64,000 nucleotides of DNA from positions 806,001 through 870,000 of the forward strand of contig JAFEKR010000012.1 of NCBI GenBank assembly GCA_019022495.1, written 5' to 3'. A program made the translations under genes and the position numbers. The notes below the pieces were generated by a model, which saw only the letters and a list, made by a program, of their open reading frames with translations, had not been told where the DNA came from and made no database searches. The DNA comes from Epichloe hybrida. Lineage: Eukaryota; Ascomycota; Sordariomycetes; Hypocreales; Clavicipitaceae. The first letter of the stretch is position 1, and each line of letters opens with the position of its first letter. Shown piece by piece: positions 1 through 12,900 of this stretch.

Positions 1-124
1 TTACGCAAAAGGACTATATATGTAGATGGTAATCTCACGGGTTAAAGAAGGGTCGTTTGACCCCAGCAATCTAGGCAACAGAACAGAAGTTCAATTCCAA
101 TGTTTAGCTTTTCCTGCAAGCTCA

Positions 125-154
125 AATTTTTTTTTGAAAAAAAAAAATTTTCTT
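125..154. repeat. T-run/A-run inverted low-complexity tract
   Basis: A run of T followed directly by a run of A and then a few T. It lies downstream of the acyl-CoA synthetase stop codon, so it may fall in or just past its 3' UTR. A TA dinucleotide tract follows at 236-255. No gene was seen in 1-276. Confidence 0.7.
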
Positions 155-235
155 TCTCTACATAACAAGACGCGAACGGGGCTCTTTCTCTTTCTCTAGC
201 TCTAAATAATAATCATAATACTCCCCTCCCCCCCG

Positions 236-255
236 TATATATATATATATATATT
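236..255. repeat. TA dinucleotide microsatellite
   Basis: About ten uninterrupted TA units, some 20 bases from the stop codon of the minus-strand acyl-CoA synthetase gene. Confidence 0.8.
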
Positions 256-276
256 ATACATGTACCAGTCTGCGTC

Positions 277-2233
277 TCACAGCTTAGCCGCAAGTCTCCT
301 CTCCAGAATGCCATTCCCCAAATTCGCCATCTCAAACTTCCTCACCTTGCCGCTGCCCGTCAACGGCACGTCGGCAGGAACCCCATTCTCGCCCAGCCAG
401 AATACATGGGCCGGCGACTTGTGCTTGCCCAGCGTGTTGCGAACCCAGTCGCGCAGCTCTGCATCCGCCGGCTTGGGATGGTTGTCGGATTTCTCGACAA
501 ACGCGCCCACCACTTCGCCGTAGTGCTCGTCCTTGAGGGCGACGACGATGGCGCGCGACACGGATGGATGGGCCATGAGGCGCTCTTCTATCTCGAGGGG
601 GTAGATGTTCTCTCAGCCTGGGGAGGGAGGGAGGTTGTGCGATTAATTGATAAGCGCATTGTTTATATATAAAAAGGGGGAGATTTTGGAGGGGAAAGAG
701 GGGGGAGAAGGGGTGGGACGACGACAGAGACACACAAACACGCAACTTACCTCGGATGATGATGTCTTTGAAACGTCCGGTAATGGAGCAGTAGCCGTCA
801 TGATCGAAAACAGCTTCATCGCCCGTGTGCAGCCACAACACCCCCGCCGCATCTCGCACCATGGTCTCATTCGTCTTCTCCGAGTTGTTCCAATACCCGG
901 CCTGCAGCTGGTATCCTGCGATGCACAGCTCCCCCCTGGCACCGACAGGCACAATGTTGCCGTCGCGATCCACGATCTTGGCATGAGCGTGGGGCATCAG
1001 GGTGCCCACGGTCGTCAGCCTCCTGCTCATCGCGTCGTCGGTGAAGGCGTTGAAGCACGTCGGCGACGCCTCGGTCAGACCGTAGCTGCTGGTGAACTCG
1101 GTCATGCCGAACCTCTTCACCAGGAGCTCCATCAGATAGCGTGGCACGGGTGCTCCGGCGATGATGCCGGTGCGGAGCTTGTCGCAGTTGAAGTTGGGCG
1201 GGAACTCGGCCTGGAAGAGGGAATCAAACATGGCGGGGACGCCGTGGACGGCCGTGCAGGCCTCCTCCGAGATGGCCTGCAGAGTGGAAGGGATGTCGAA
1301 GACCTCTGCTGGATAGACAATCTTCCCGCCGTGGGTGACGATGGCGAGGAGGCCGAGGACGAGGCCGAAGCAGTGGAACAGAGGCGGGGGGCAGCACAGA
1401 ACGTCGTCGGCTGTGAGTCTCATCCTGTCGCCGATGAATCGAGAATTGTTGACCAGGTTGCTGTTTTGTGGCAGTTAGTCTCTCAGTCTTGGTCTTCAGC
1501 TCTTCTCGATTTCTTCCTTTCACAGGCAAGCGACAGTCTTGAAAATTACTTACTGGTGAGTGAGCATGGCAGCCTTTGGCAAGCCCGTGGTGCCGCTCGT
1601 AAACTGCAAGTTGACGACCTGGTGCGGAAGAACCCGTCGCATGGCCCTGTGTAGTCCATCCTGGCTCTTCCGACTGCTCGACTTGATCAGGTCATCGTAG
1701 GTCTGGTAGTCGCCGCCTGCATCGCCTCGCAGGATGAAGACCCGCGGGCCGTCAGTCTCTGCCCTCAAATCACCGAGCAACTTTCGATTGTCCAGCCTGC
1801 CGATGGTCTGCGTCGTGAACAAGACCTTGCAATCCGAGAACTTGATTCCATACATGGCCTCGGTGGGCGTGTACGTATTGTTGAGGATGACCAGAATGGC
1901 CCCGATCTTGGCGACTGCGAAGAAGACGGCCGCGTACTGCTCGCAGTTTCCAGCCATGATGCCGACGCGGTCTCCGACGCCAATGCCCATGTCGAGCAGT
2001 GCCTTTGCGAGCGACGAGCTCTGCTGATTCAGCTCGTTGTACGTCCATCGTGCGCCTGTCCACGGGATGACTATACATTCTCTGGTCCCGTGCTGGTAGG
2101 TTTGCAGCTCGAGCAGCTCGCCGAGCGTGAGGTCCACGAGCGGAGGCTCAACGGGGCCTTGAAGAACAGACAGCTTTGGGGTAGCTGGTTGCGTACGCGG
2201 ACGCGACTCCGTCAATGTTGTGTGCGTCGACAT
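277..2233 (-). CDS. Acyl-CoA synthetase (AMP-binding), peroxisomal by PTS1
   Basis: Activates a fatty or other carboxylic acid to its CoA thioester through an acyl-adenylate (ANL superfamily; closest in feel to ACSF2/medium-chain ligases). Exons 2233-1554, 1460-751 and 611-277 give 574 aa. The ATG at 2233 is the first in the frame; the longer open frame upstream has only a GTG. Visible motifs are the P-loop FTSGTTGLPKAAM near residue 220, the YGLTEASP adenine-binding motif, the LHTGDEA motif and GRFKDIII at the hinge. The protein ends in AKL, a canonical peroxisomal targeting signal. Odd point: the usual intron-2 acceptor (CAG at 620-618) would place TGA in frame where the second glycine of the family's GGENIYP is expected. 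An acceptor 6 nt downstream (612) keeps the frame but loses both glycines. The exon set assumes that acceptor. The substrate cannot be told from sequence. Confidence 0.85.
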
Positions 2234-3618
2234 ACTTGGCGATGCTGCGAATTGTCTCGCACCGTTGTATGTGTGGGAGATTTTCGACCTTGTTGCGTGT
2301 CTCACTCAATAAGATACAATCCAATACGCGAGGGGCAAGGTCAACTCACCACTACTTACGTCTAGTCTACTCTTGTGTGTGTGCTTTTTTCATCACTCAC
2401 CTATTCCAGAAAAGTGGTCAAGGGGGTCCGTCCGCCATATGTAGCCTTCTTGGCCTTCATATTCGTCTGGACTAGCTTCCATGCGCCGAACAGCGGCAAT
2501 GCGACTCCATGTCATGGTGGCCTGCGGGCGGGTAGGGTACCCTCCACAGGGAATGATCGATGCGAACACGTATAACTCGACCCAGATCCGTGGGCAGGTT
2601 GCATTCTTGGCTTCTCAGCTTGCAACCCAAGTCCAGAGTGGAGAGTCCGTTTCGAATCGCCGAGAACATTGAAGTATGGTCCGATTAATGCCGAGGTGGG
2701 CCGCGCATCTAATCTGATCATCAGATAAGATGGCGCACATCCAACGAAGCGCATTCGACTCGAAAGCTGGCGTGTCAGACAAACAGACAAAAGGTCCAAA
2801 AGAGTCCGCGCCACGGCATCTCCTTTTCTGCCCACTGCCTACTTTGTCGACTTGTCAGGGACCGGTTGAAGTTCCACTTGTTGGTGGGCATCGTCGTGAT
2901 CAAGCCCGCCCTTGAGAAAAAAAAATTTCTATCCCATGCCGCCCTTGCTTCCTCCCCCTCCCCCTGTTATCTGATCCGCCTGCAAGCCCAGAGGTGGAAC
3001 CCAGCCCACACGCAGTGGATAAGAAACACTGGAAGCTGAATAATTAGCGCTTCGAGACATGTATGTACATGTACCTGTACTTGGGACAAAGATTCTCACC
3101 CCGTAACCGCCCCGCCCCGTTTGTTCTTTATCAATCAGTCTCTTCAACAAGCTCTCGGCTAAATCGTGGCGACTGAGACCTCGTCTGTGCGTCAACGACT
3201 TCTGGGGATGACCCAACAAATTCATTTTCAAGCCAGACAACCGCTCAGAGCGGCGAGGGGTGTCATGTTGGCATGGCACTTGTATGTTCTTGAGAGATTG
3301 CCCAGACCCTTGAGAATGAAAGTTGCTTTTAACGCAGTAGACAACCGCACCGCGCGCATCCCGTTTATTGCCCTGTGTGGCATGTGCTTGAGGTATGATA
3401 AATAAGCGACAGAAACCATGCATGTCGTTGATAGCAACGGAATGGCCGTGCAAGTCTGCGTAAAGAGTCGCACGTCACAATCGACCCCTCTACAGACTGA
3501 GCTTTCCAAAGTGCCAGACAATGTCGACGACAGGCCAGATCTCGGCATCATCTCGAACAACTCAGACCTAGACCAGATTTGGTTGTCCTGCCTATCGTGA
3601 GGTCATTTGACTACCAAC

Positions 3619-3651
3619 GCTGCCCGCAGGCTGCCCGCAGGCTGCCCGTGG
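3619..3651. repeat. 11-bp tandem repeat, three copies
   Basis: Three head-to-tail copies of gctgcccgcag, the last one diverged at its end. No coding frame is attached. Confidence 0.75.
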
Positions 3652-4249
3652 GTGTCAAGTGGTGAAGCAGCATAGCAATGAAGTTACAGTAAGGTCCTTG
3701 AGGCAACTAGCAGCCTGCGTCCTCTCCACGAGTTTCGGCGACTGTGTCTAGCGAATCACCCATCCACACTGAGCCAGCTACTATGAAGGCGCGACATCAA
3801 ACCTGTGCAGCCGCTGCGACGACGTCACATAGAGTATACTTCATATGCTCTCGAGACCGGGGCAGCAACGGCTCAAGAGTCTCATCAATACATACGCATC
3901 AAACATACAGATTTTCGTCGATTCTCCCTCGCCAGCATGAGTTAATCGAACCATCGCCTCGTTGAGCTCATCAATGATCGCTTATATTGATTGATACTTC
4001 CATTTGCAATGGCGAGCAGTCGCTTGGGACCCGTCTATCCGCATGCAGAGCCGCTCCTAGCATGGGAAATATGGGCCTCTATAGACGGCAACAATATGTA
4101 CGGGGTTCGTGACTGTAGGTAGATACAGAGTTAGATGGAATTCGCACAGCATCGCCTCCAGGACCTTGGTCCCCGGGTAGGTAGATGATCCTAGGACTTG
4201 TACTTCTCCACGGTTTTCTTCACTGCTCTGCCTATTGATGGTTAGCTTA

Positions 4250-4316
4250 TTTTTTTTTTTTTTACATTGGAAATGTGGTTTATATGTACCTTTTTTAAAA
4301 AAAAAAAAAAAAAAAA
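4250..4316. repeat. T14 ... A20 inverted homopolymer pair
   Basis: A 14-base T run at 4250-4263 and a 20-base A run at 4297-4316, about 33 bases apart. Transcribed, the pair could fold into a weak A-U hairpin. It is noncoding and about 430 bases beyond the stop of the minus-strand Gag1-like gene. Confidence 0.7.
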
Positions 4317-4747
4317 TCTTGTCAACACTGGCCGATATGATGACTGGCCGATCCACACGAATTGGCTAGCCGGTCTCGTCCAAATATGTCCATCGCTCAT
4401 CGCGAGGTTTATAATTCCATGTCACAGTCCGAGTCTCAATGCGAGAGAAGTGAATATTATTCAACTATTCGAAACGCGTTAAATGATTGACCACGCCACC
4501 AATCGCCGCTCAAAAAAACAGAATCTCCATGCCCGGGGTATATGCGAATCAACACGTATGCACTCCTGCGCCGATTGGTCTTGGAAGTATGCTCCAATCA
4601 TGAAACAAATCTACGTCCAGTTCACAACAGGAAACAACTTGACCACTTGGTTGCCGAAAGGCTCGTGCCCTGATATGGGTCTCTCATTATCATCACCATG
4701 CGTTGCGTGTGCGCATCACGCCAGTGTCTGCGAGTCCATGGGCGCTC

Positions 4748-7357
4748 TCAGCCGTCCATGACACCTACAGTGCCAATGCCAAGCGCTCGCTGCAAGCTGC
4801 GTCGAATGGCTTTGCCGGTACCAGACTCGTCGTGATTGTCGCGGCCGAGTAAGCCAAAACTCATACGTCTCGCAACGTTGCCGGCTTGTTCATTCGTAGA
4901 ACTTGTGGCCCTCTTCTTCCTGCGGGCTGCAGCCATTGGCTCTGGAGCAGACGGGCGAGGAGGCCACTCGCCGTCCCGCTTCCATCCAGCAACACAGGAG
5001 CGGAGCATGTCCGAGAGGTTCACAGGGCAGGCCGGCTGAAGGTTGTGTAGAATGACCTTGTCAAAAAGGCTCAGGTAGACTGTCGGGGCGATGGATGCTC
5101 GTAGCGGGTTGCTCGGTGGCAAAATCGGCTGTCCAATAGGCAATAATGTCTCCACGGGATAAAGCTGTCCGTGAGAGGACTCGGAAGCCGATGAGTCGAC
5201 ACTTGGATGCTTTTTCAAATCCTTAGTTGAGCCTTTGCTCACCGATGAGGTATCGGAGAGTGCTGCTGTACTATCGCCGTGATGAGAGAGAATCGCAAAA
5301 GTTGGTCCTGTTGGACCTCCAGGCGGTGAGCCCGACATTGAACGACGGAAGAAAAACCGCCTTGGTGACCGTGGTGATGCTGGTGGTGTGACGACGGGCT
5401 TGCTGCGAAGACGAACAGTTTTTGCGCCAGTCCAAGCGTTGCGGCGTGCCTCGAAACATGCGAGGCCGTCATTCCAAGACATCTCTTCCCGAAGAGCACG
5501 TCGTCTTCCAGCCTTCCTAGCCTCGGTGATTTCTTGCACGGTTGACTGCACAGCGTTGGGGTTATCAAAGCGGAAGGGTGGGCATTTAGTAGACACCTCG
5601 TCATCGTCAACGTCTGACAAATCTGAGGTCCATTCAGTTCGTGGTCTAAAGTGCGCCGCATCATCGGAAACAACACTATACACCGATTCCGCATCGTCTT
5701 CATCTATGTCACCCTCATCCGTATCAGAATCAGTTTTGTCCAGCTCAGTACCTTCATCCCTCTGGTACCCGTCTCCTCTCAACGGACAAGTTTGATTTGT
5801 CCCGTCCAACTTGGCGGTAGCATCACTGTTTGCAATTTCGACGGTTGTCAATTGTTGGCTCGTGGCTGAGGCTGGTTTCTCTCCAGGCATCGCCGGCGGC
5901 CAGGTGAAGGTCCAGTCGTTGCGGACCTTGTCCGACAAATATCGTCTGACAGCATCTTTTTGCTTCGCTTTGCCCCGGCTCAAAAGGTCTGTATATTCAT
6001 CTGAGACCCATTCTGGCGTTGAAGTGAGAAGATGAGCTGGCAATTGAGGGTGGGTCGTGCGGAGTTTCGATAGAAGCGACCGAGGACTCCTGTAGAAGTC
6101 TGAGAAGATCATGGTTGAAGGGTTGGTCGACTGTTGTGTTATGGAACCGAGTTTTGGTTCTAATAGGCCTGGTTGTGTTGCTATGGCTTGAGGCGACGCA
6201 GACAGAGATCCAATCGTCTCGTGTTCTTCTTGTAGTGTGTTAGATCAGTGTAACCCACGACGACGCTTGGCTGAAGCGTATACGTTCATGTACGATCCCA
6301 GAGCCAAGAAAAGAGAGGAAAATTCGAACACCAAAGTAGGGGAAAATGAAATGAACAAAAATCCCAGGATTGCAAGGAAGCCCGAAGTTTTGAAAGTAAT
6401 GTGAATAGGAAGGGCAAGGGGAGGGTGAAAGGAGGGGGGTATCTTAGGACGAATGTGCCGATGGAGATTCACACGCCCAGCCAAATGCGGAAAGATGGGA
6501 AGATATGACAGCAAGAAACGCTCTTGTTTGCCTCAGGAGCCTAGGCGAGAGACACTTCGCCTGTGATCCGGCGAAGACTATATATAACTGTTCGTCTAAT
6601 CCGTAAAGGTGTTCTACTGGTCGCGGACCTTGAGACAACAAAGGACAAGATCCAATTGTGCAACGCCTGAGGTCCACCACGAGCAAGTCAATTGGCCAAC
6701 GATAAGCAGGATAGATAACAGGGCGAGGCAGGCGAAGATGGTCGTTGATGCGAGATTAATTCGCAGATAATTTGTAGAGAGAAGAACGAACAATCGGATG
6801 AGGTAGGGGAAGTGCAACCGAAAGATGAAAAGGACAGGCGAAGCGAAAGAAAAAAGCTCGATGAAGTTGGTGTTGTGTGAGCAATCAATGGTAGCACGCT
6901 GCGCACAAGACACCGACAGCCCGGGCTCAACTCGGCGATGAGTTGATGTGGGTGCAGGTGACCTGGCGGCAGAGAGAGGAATGCGGGCAGTCTGTGAGTG
7001 GGCAGGGATCAATCAATTGATGGATGAACGAGGCTTGTGTAATAAATGACGGCACTGTCTTCCGTTTCCGACTTGATGGTACAATGTAAGAAGAGGGGAC
7101 GGAGGGATGAGGAATTGGATGTTCCTGGAGCGAGTAGATGACGAACGCAAGGAAAGTGATTTCCACCGATAACAGAACAGGGCATGACAAGAAACGAAAT
7201 GCGTCGCAATCATGATCAGACTAAACTTACTTGGTGACGCGTTCTGGACCATGGCGGCGCCGGCCTTCGATTCTGGCTCTGACTTGAGCTGGAGGTGGTG
7301 GTTGTTGGTGCGTGTGTGGCGGCCGATGGTTCCGTCGCAATCACCTGTCGCGATCAT
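4748..7357 (-). CDS. Gag1/DUF4050-type protein (probable TORC1-related regulator)
   Basis: Proposed exons 7357-7231 and 6228-4748, giving 535 aa. The second exon alone has an ATG at 6112 (454 aa), but its frame stays open upstream to a branch site (CTGAT/CTAAC) and an AAG acceptor at 6229. A strong GTAAGT donor at 7230 ends an upstream frame in matching phase. The joined N-terminus reads MVQNASPKEEHE after a 35-residue leader. The protein carries the conserved LLTSTPEWVSDEY segment, the DWTFTWPP motif, an acidic centre, WNDGLACFEARRNAWTGA, and LQPACPVNLSDMLRSC near the C-terminus. I recognise these from the fungal DUF4050 family, now linked to fission yeast Gag1, a TORC1 inhibitor. Family assignment is from memory of these motifs; the 1002-nt intron is unusually long and is inferred. 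Confidence 0.65.
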
Positions 7358-9910
7358 GGTGGGTGGGCGGCTCCTTCCTTCCGAAAATTCAATGTTAGAA
7401 GTTGGACGGAGGAAGGAGGTACGGACTAAAAATACCAGCCACGAGAAGAGACGGCCGAGGGAGAGCAGAGGAAGTGGGAAACTGCAGGGCAGGCAAGGGT
7501 GAGTGGATGGCACAAAGCAGAAAGGGCGATAAACGAGACGGGCCGTCGTTCAGTCCAGGACAGGAAGGACTACGGACGTACTCCGTAATAGCAGGGTGCG
7601 TATCATTCAATGGCGGCTATTTCTTGATGGGTGATGTTTGTGCGCGTTTTTCGAATCTGCCAATTCGACCTAGGGCAGAATTTTGCTCGCCGCTTTCCCA
7701 TTCCCACCACTGCGACGTCGGCCCGGCGAATCAAGGAGAAAGCAGTTGCTTCACGGATTTCAGTACTATCGACGCCAGCAGGTGCCAAACCCCACGCAAG
7801 AGACACTTATTATTAACCCAACCACACGAGACACAGACAGTACGTTTCTACTCCGTCGTCGGCTGCCAAGTTGTACAAAAGCAGGGTGCGCAAGTTGACA
7901 AGCACAAGCGTCGGGTTTGCTGGGCGGGTCCGTGCTTAGTGGACGCGTCTGCGTCTGCGGGGAAGAACGAGGAAGCCACGATGCTGGGTGAAAAAGCCTC
8001 GCTTTCCGGAGGATGGAAGATATGGAACGATGATAGATAGGCAGCTGACATCCAAGCAATTAGATACAAAGCAATGAACGATCAACGATCGAACTGGACA
8101 TGACACCATACCACGTTACGGCAATGGCGATGGCAATGGCACGCCTCGGACGCACACTTTCGCTGCACTGCCACTTGACTGACCAGATTTGCTGATTGCG
8201 AGGCCCTGCTTGCTAGTTGTTGGGCTTTGCTTATCTAAAATGCCACGATTTGTCGAATAGGCTGGGTCTTGTGACTCGGCCGCACTGGCGCGTCTGTCTT
8301 GGCTACCCCTCAGGCTCGATTTCAACCACAGCTCAGGGCTTGATGTGTCGAATACACGACAGGGAGGTGGCTGCAGCAAACTCGATGAATGGCCGATCTG
8401 GGGTTTGGAAAAAGACGAGGTGGGATGGATGGTTAGTGGCGGATGCCGACTGGCCGATCCAACCAGCCAGGCTGTCGCAAAGTGAGCACGAAAGCCACCC
8501 AGCCATATTACATGTATAACGGTTGGGTACGTGACATTGCGACAAGGAAAAAAACCAGGCCAGACCAGACGTTGTGATATCAGACGGCGGCAGCAGCTGC
8601 ATGCGTGTCCAGAATAGGAGTGCTACCCCAATTTCCTAAACGAGTGCCGTCAGGATCCAATGTATAATGTATTACGGCACAGCCTCCCGACATGAAGACC
8701 AACACGGAACACGGAGGAACAGTCTCATCAAGAAAGGGGCAAGAGAAGAGAACGAGACCGAGACGGACCACAAGAAAATATCGCGCGACATCAACGACCC
8801 TGGCATCTCTTTCCTGCATCCACTCGATCATCGGTACACACACGTCGGTAAATACAATTCTAAACACTGGACCGACAAGGGTTTCTCGTACCCCCACTTG
8901 ACGGAGTACACAGAACGTGCTTCGTTGTCTCACTGTCTGTGCTGGCATGGCACTGCAGGCTGCACCGCAGCGTTACAGAACAGGAACAAAACCTCAAATG
9001 CAACATTGAGTCGAATGGTCACCGGTGGCCTGTGGAACTGGAGCCGCAGTGCCAGTGGCAGTGATGCTGGAGTGTTGATGCGTTTGTTACATCCATCTCT
9101 GCATCTGTTGCACTCGTAGTTTGTCGATGTGACCCGACGTTATTGTACAACATGTACGGATCCGTAAACGCCCCCAGATTCGGTCATCATCCGTGCTCCT
9201 GCGTCCAAATTGTAAACGTCCGTGAACTTATCATCCGGCGTGTCTTTCAAAGCAGTTGTTTTATCCCGGTGGGAAGCGCTTCTCACCGTCTGTTCGTCCC
9301 TAGAAGAAACGACGATCCTGTCGTCATTCCCCGCACTCAAAGTCCCCGACATGGCCGTTCTTGAAACAACGAGCTGCACGGCAGAGTCCAGCCACCTATT
9401 TTCCTCATGCTTTGGGAAACCGCACACCGACTAATAATTGTTGTTTCCGGGCCCCCATTGCAGGGACCGGGTTTCACTGATGGACTGACCCCCTTTTCTG
9501 CATCAAATATCAAATGTACCGGATGAGACTTCTGGCAAGACAGCAAACCAGCCAGTTGATTGTTGTCGTCATTGTCAATCTGCGTGCAGGCAGGAACAAC
9601 ATGTTTCGCGAGAGGGAAATTCGGGATATTGTTTCATCAATCCTGCACCCCTTCACTCCGTGCTGCACAGCGAGAATTATCTCTCCAAATGATTTGATTT
9701 ATCGAAGCTCCTCGCAAGGGGCTCGTTCTTGGACTCTTTCCAAGCAAAAGCTATGACTAGTCTGATTGACGTTGCTGGGCCATCTGATCAATTCTCCCTC
9801 CCTGCCTCCTCCAAACTAATAAAGACTCAGACTCACCGCTACCCAACGTTATGGACGATGCAACACGATTTTTCACTCGCAATCATGTCCGGAATCCGTC
9901 TTGTCGATAT
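7358..9910. other. Intergenic spacer, about 2.5 kb
   Basis: Upstream region of the Gag1-like gene and 3' flank of the 955-aa gene. Open frames here, such as the plus-strand frame 7402-8040, lack any known motif or intron structure. Copies of the TACTCCGTA/ACGGAGTAC motif occur at 7579-7587 and 8901-8909. No RNA gene was recognised. Confidence 0.55.
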
Positions 9911-12900
9911 TCACAACGGACGATTCCCCCCATCCCACCCCCGTTGAAGGCTCTGAAAGAACTCATCCTCTCGCGTCTGCCGATCACAGTCGTCGACGTC
10001 GACGACGTCGATTCTATCGCTCCCGGGTAACGTGCCAATCCGGCCGTCCTGTTGGCGAACATGCTCATCACCACCCACGGACATGTCTCCTTCCAGAGAC
10101 GCCCATCTCCTATCCGACTTGCTCGTCGTGGTTTCAGTAGCCTGTCCATCTGTAGCTTCACCAAAAATAGTCGTGTCAGTCTCTCCTCGTAGCGCCGTCC
10201 CCGTTTGACCTCCGACCTGAACTCGCTCCTCCTCTGCTTTTCGCTCCTCAAGCCGCCTCAGCTTCTTCCGCGCCCGTTTCTCCGCGTTCCGCACCACTGG
10301 GTTCCACTCCGGGTGATCCTCTGGACTGATCTGGAATTGCTGTCGTGAATGGCAGTCGTACTCCTTCATGGCGACCCTGCGGCAGTCCCGGTCGAAGAGC
10401 AGATGGGACTGGTCAGAGAGGTCCATCCTGTCTACTGCTTCGCGCACGGCACTATATATGCTCTCTGCTCTTGGATTCATAAAGTCACGTATCAGGCTGT
10501 GCGGCATGCCGTTGTCGAGGCGAATCAGTTCCTTGACTCGTCGCCTGGACGGATCGTCGGGCTGCTCCGACTCTTCTGTAGCTCCTCCGTCTGCCGGAAT
10601 TTGCTGAACATGTCCCGTTTCCTCTTCCTCTTCCTCTTCTGCTACCCCGCCTGCCCTCTCTGGATCCGTTTCGACACCGTCCTGCTCAGCGGGGAACCGG
10701 GTTGACGGGACCCTGCCCAATGTGCTGCTGATGATCTCATCATGTTTGTTGTATTCTTCGGTGTCGTGGTCGACTTGCGAGGCCGCAGCGTTGAACGTGC
10801 CATCGTAGCGGTCGACGTCCGGTATCACATGATGCGTGGAGGAAGGGCTCCGTTCGATTTCCCCAACCTGACTCGTCATCGACATGGAGCCAGCAGGCGC
10901 CCCGGATGCCCCGACTTCCTCGACCTCCTCCTCCCCTATCATCATCCCAGCCGTCTCTGTCGAATGTGCCCGAGAGGTCCTCCTGTCTTTGGCTTTCTTG
11001 GGCATCGAACCGTTCAAAGGCGCCCGTGAAGCCTTCCTCTTCCGGATCGAAGACGGCGTATCCTGAGCTCCGGCCACCGTATCAGATATCTCATCATTGC
11101 TATTACCCCCAGCAGCCTCTGTCTCTGTCGCCGGCCCACGCGTCGTCTCGCTCTCCTTTCGCACCTTCTCTATGCGCCAGACTCCGTCGTCACACAACTG
11201 GGAGGTGAACTCGATTCCTCCATGGCTATATGTCCTTGTTCTCAATCGGATGCCATTGGCGGTGTCGCTGTCGTTGTTGTATGCGACCCCTCTGGCCACG
11301 TTGCCGCCACGCGGACGAGGCTTCCCGCGCCGCTTGGCAGCCTGCACTTCAGGTAATACCACCACCTCCCTTGTTGCGACGGTCTCGTGATTCTGCGATC
11401 CCGTGTGCTCGGCTAGTTCAGTGTCTTGCCGTCGCTGCTAACGATGCAAGTCGCTCCAACTCACCTTGCGCATGTTGTCCCGAATCTCTTTTCGAATCTC
11501 GTCGAGTTTCTCGTCCTCGAGCATGTTCTCGTTCACCCTCTTGTAGCACTGCGTCATTCGCTTCTCAATGCTCTTGGCCATACCCGTGGTGATGCAGTCG
11601 TTCTGTAGGATGACGTCGATCCCGGCAACTGTCTTGTTTTCGTGGAGCTCTTGCTGAAGAAACGTGTTGATCTTCGCATGGGCCTCTCTACATCCCGCCG
11701 CGAATGCATTTCTCAACCCTCGTTCTATGACCTCGCTTATCAAGGCGGCCTGCTCTTGACTAAGTTTGTGGAGTGGTCCGGGAATCTCCCTTGGCCTTGG
11801 TTGCGCTGCGCGACCATCACCTTGCCACTCCTCGTTTGAAAACGTCCGCTTCGGCGCTTGCGTTTGGCGCTGGTTCATATCCCGCGTGGCTTTTGGATGA
11901 TTGTTGCCAAGACGAGCTCCAGCCGGGGTAGGCTGTCGTTGATATCCTGCCGTCGGTGTTAGCGGTGTACGACGTGGTTGGTTTGAGCGCCTAGGATAGA
12001 TTGGCATACCCGGGTTATTGCACGTGGTTGCATCGCCAGAACCCTGTGTACCGTGTCTAGAAGCTCGTCCAGGTTGATCAAGCTGCACCGGCTGTTGCGG
12101 AGCATGGCTCTTATTCGGGTTGTAAATCACAGGCTGGCCTACCGGGTGTCTGTAATTGTGGCTCGATACCTGTTCATACTGGTCGTATGATGAAAGCAGG
12201 GACGTCATCGGAGAAGGGAAGCTTCCCTGGGAAGTCTCGGGGTGATTATAGATCTGAGAATCGGTTGTTTGTGATAAGCTCGAAGTATGAAGCGACGGCA
12301 TACGAGTGCCTTGACTCGTCGACATTGCACGGGCATCATCGGAATGAACCCCCGTCATGAACGCATACGGCGCACCACCTCCTCCTCCCGCTTGCCCGGA
12401 TAGCGCCTCAAATGAGCCAGGGACGCGGGCATCTGAGATTTCACTAGTTTGAAAAGACATTGCCGGGTCCGGGAGATAATTGTAGTCGCCACTTGAATCT
12501 GCGCCCATGTTGTCACCGTAGTTGAGAAGGGTTTGTTGAGGAAACACCGTCGATCCGGAAAAATGAGAAGCAAACGAACCCGAATCAGTCTGTGCCTGAT
12601 TAAAAATAGGCTGTTGAGCCTGGGTTCCAGTATTCAAACCCGCATACTGCTTTTTTTTCAAAAAAAAAAATCGAGAACAAGTTAGCTTCGATCTCTTCTC
12701 TCCCCAGGTGTGTGAGAGTACTTATTTCTCACCATCTGCGGCGGAGCAAAGGGCCGTGAACCTGCCATCATGGCATCGGCATGGTATTGCGGTGCACCCC
12801 AATTCATCATCATACTCTGCGGATCGGGTACGAGCGGTCTGTCCCCCTGGGGAATGGACGGCAAATGCGTATTGCTGTAATCCGAAAACTGGTTGCTCTG

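Larger units (their letters stand above)
2234..4747. other. Intergenic spacer, about 2.5 kb
   Basis: Only short, overlapping open frames on both strands, none with a recognisable domain or splice pattern. It holds the acyl-CoA synthetase promoter and the 3' flank of the Gag1-like gene. Landmarks are an 11-bp tandem repeat at 3619-3651 and a T-run/A-run pair at 4250-4316. Confidence 0.6.

Noticed and set aside
7402..8040. Plus-strand 212-codon frame
   Set aside because: No motif, no splice context, and it lies across the upstream region of the minus-strand Gag1-like gene.
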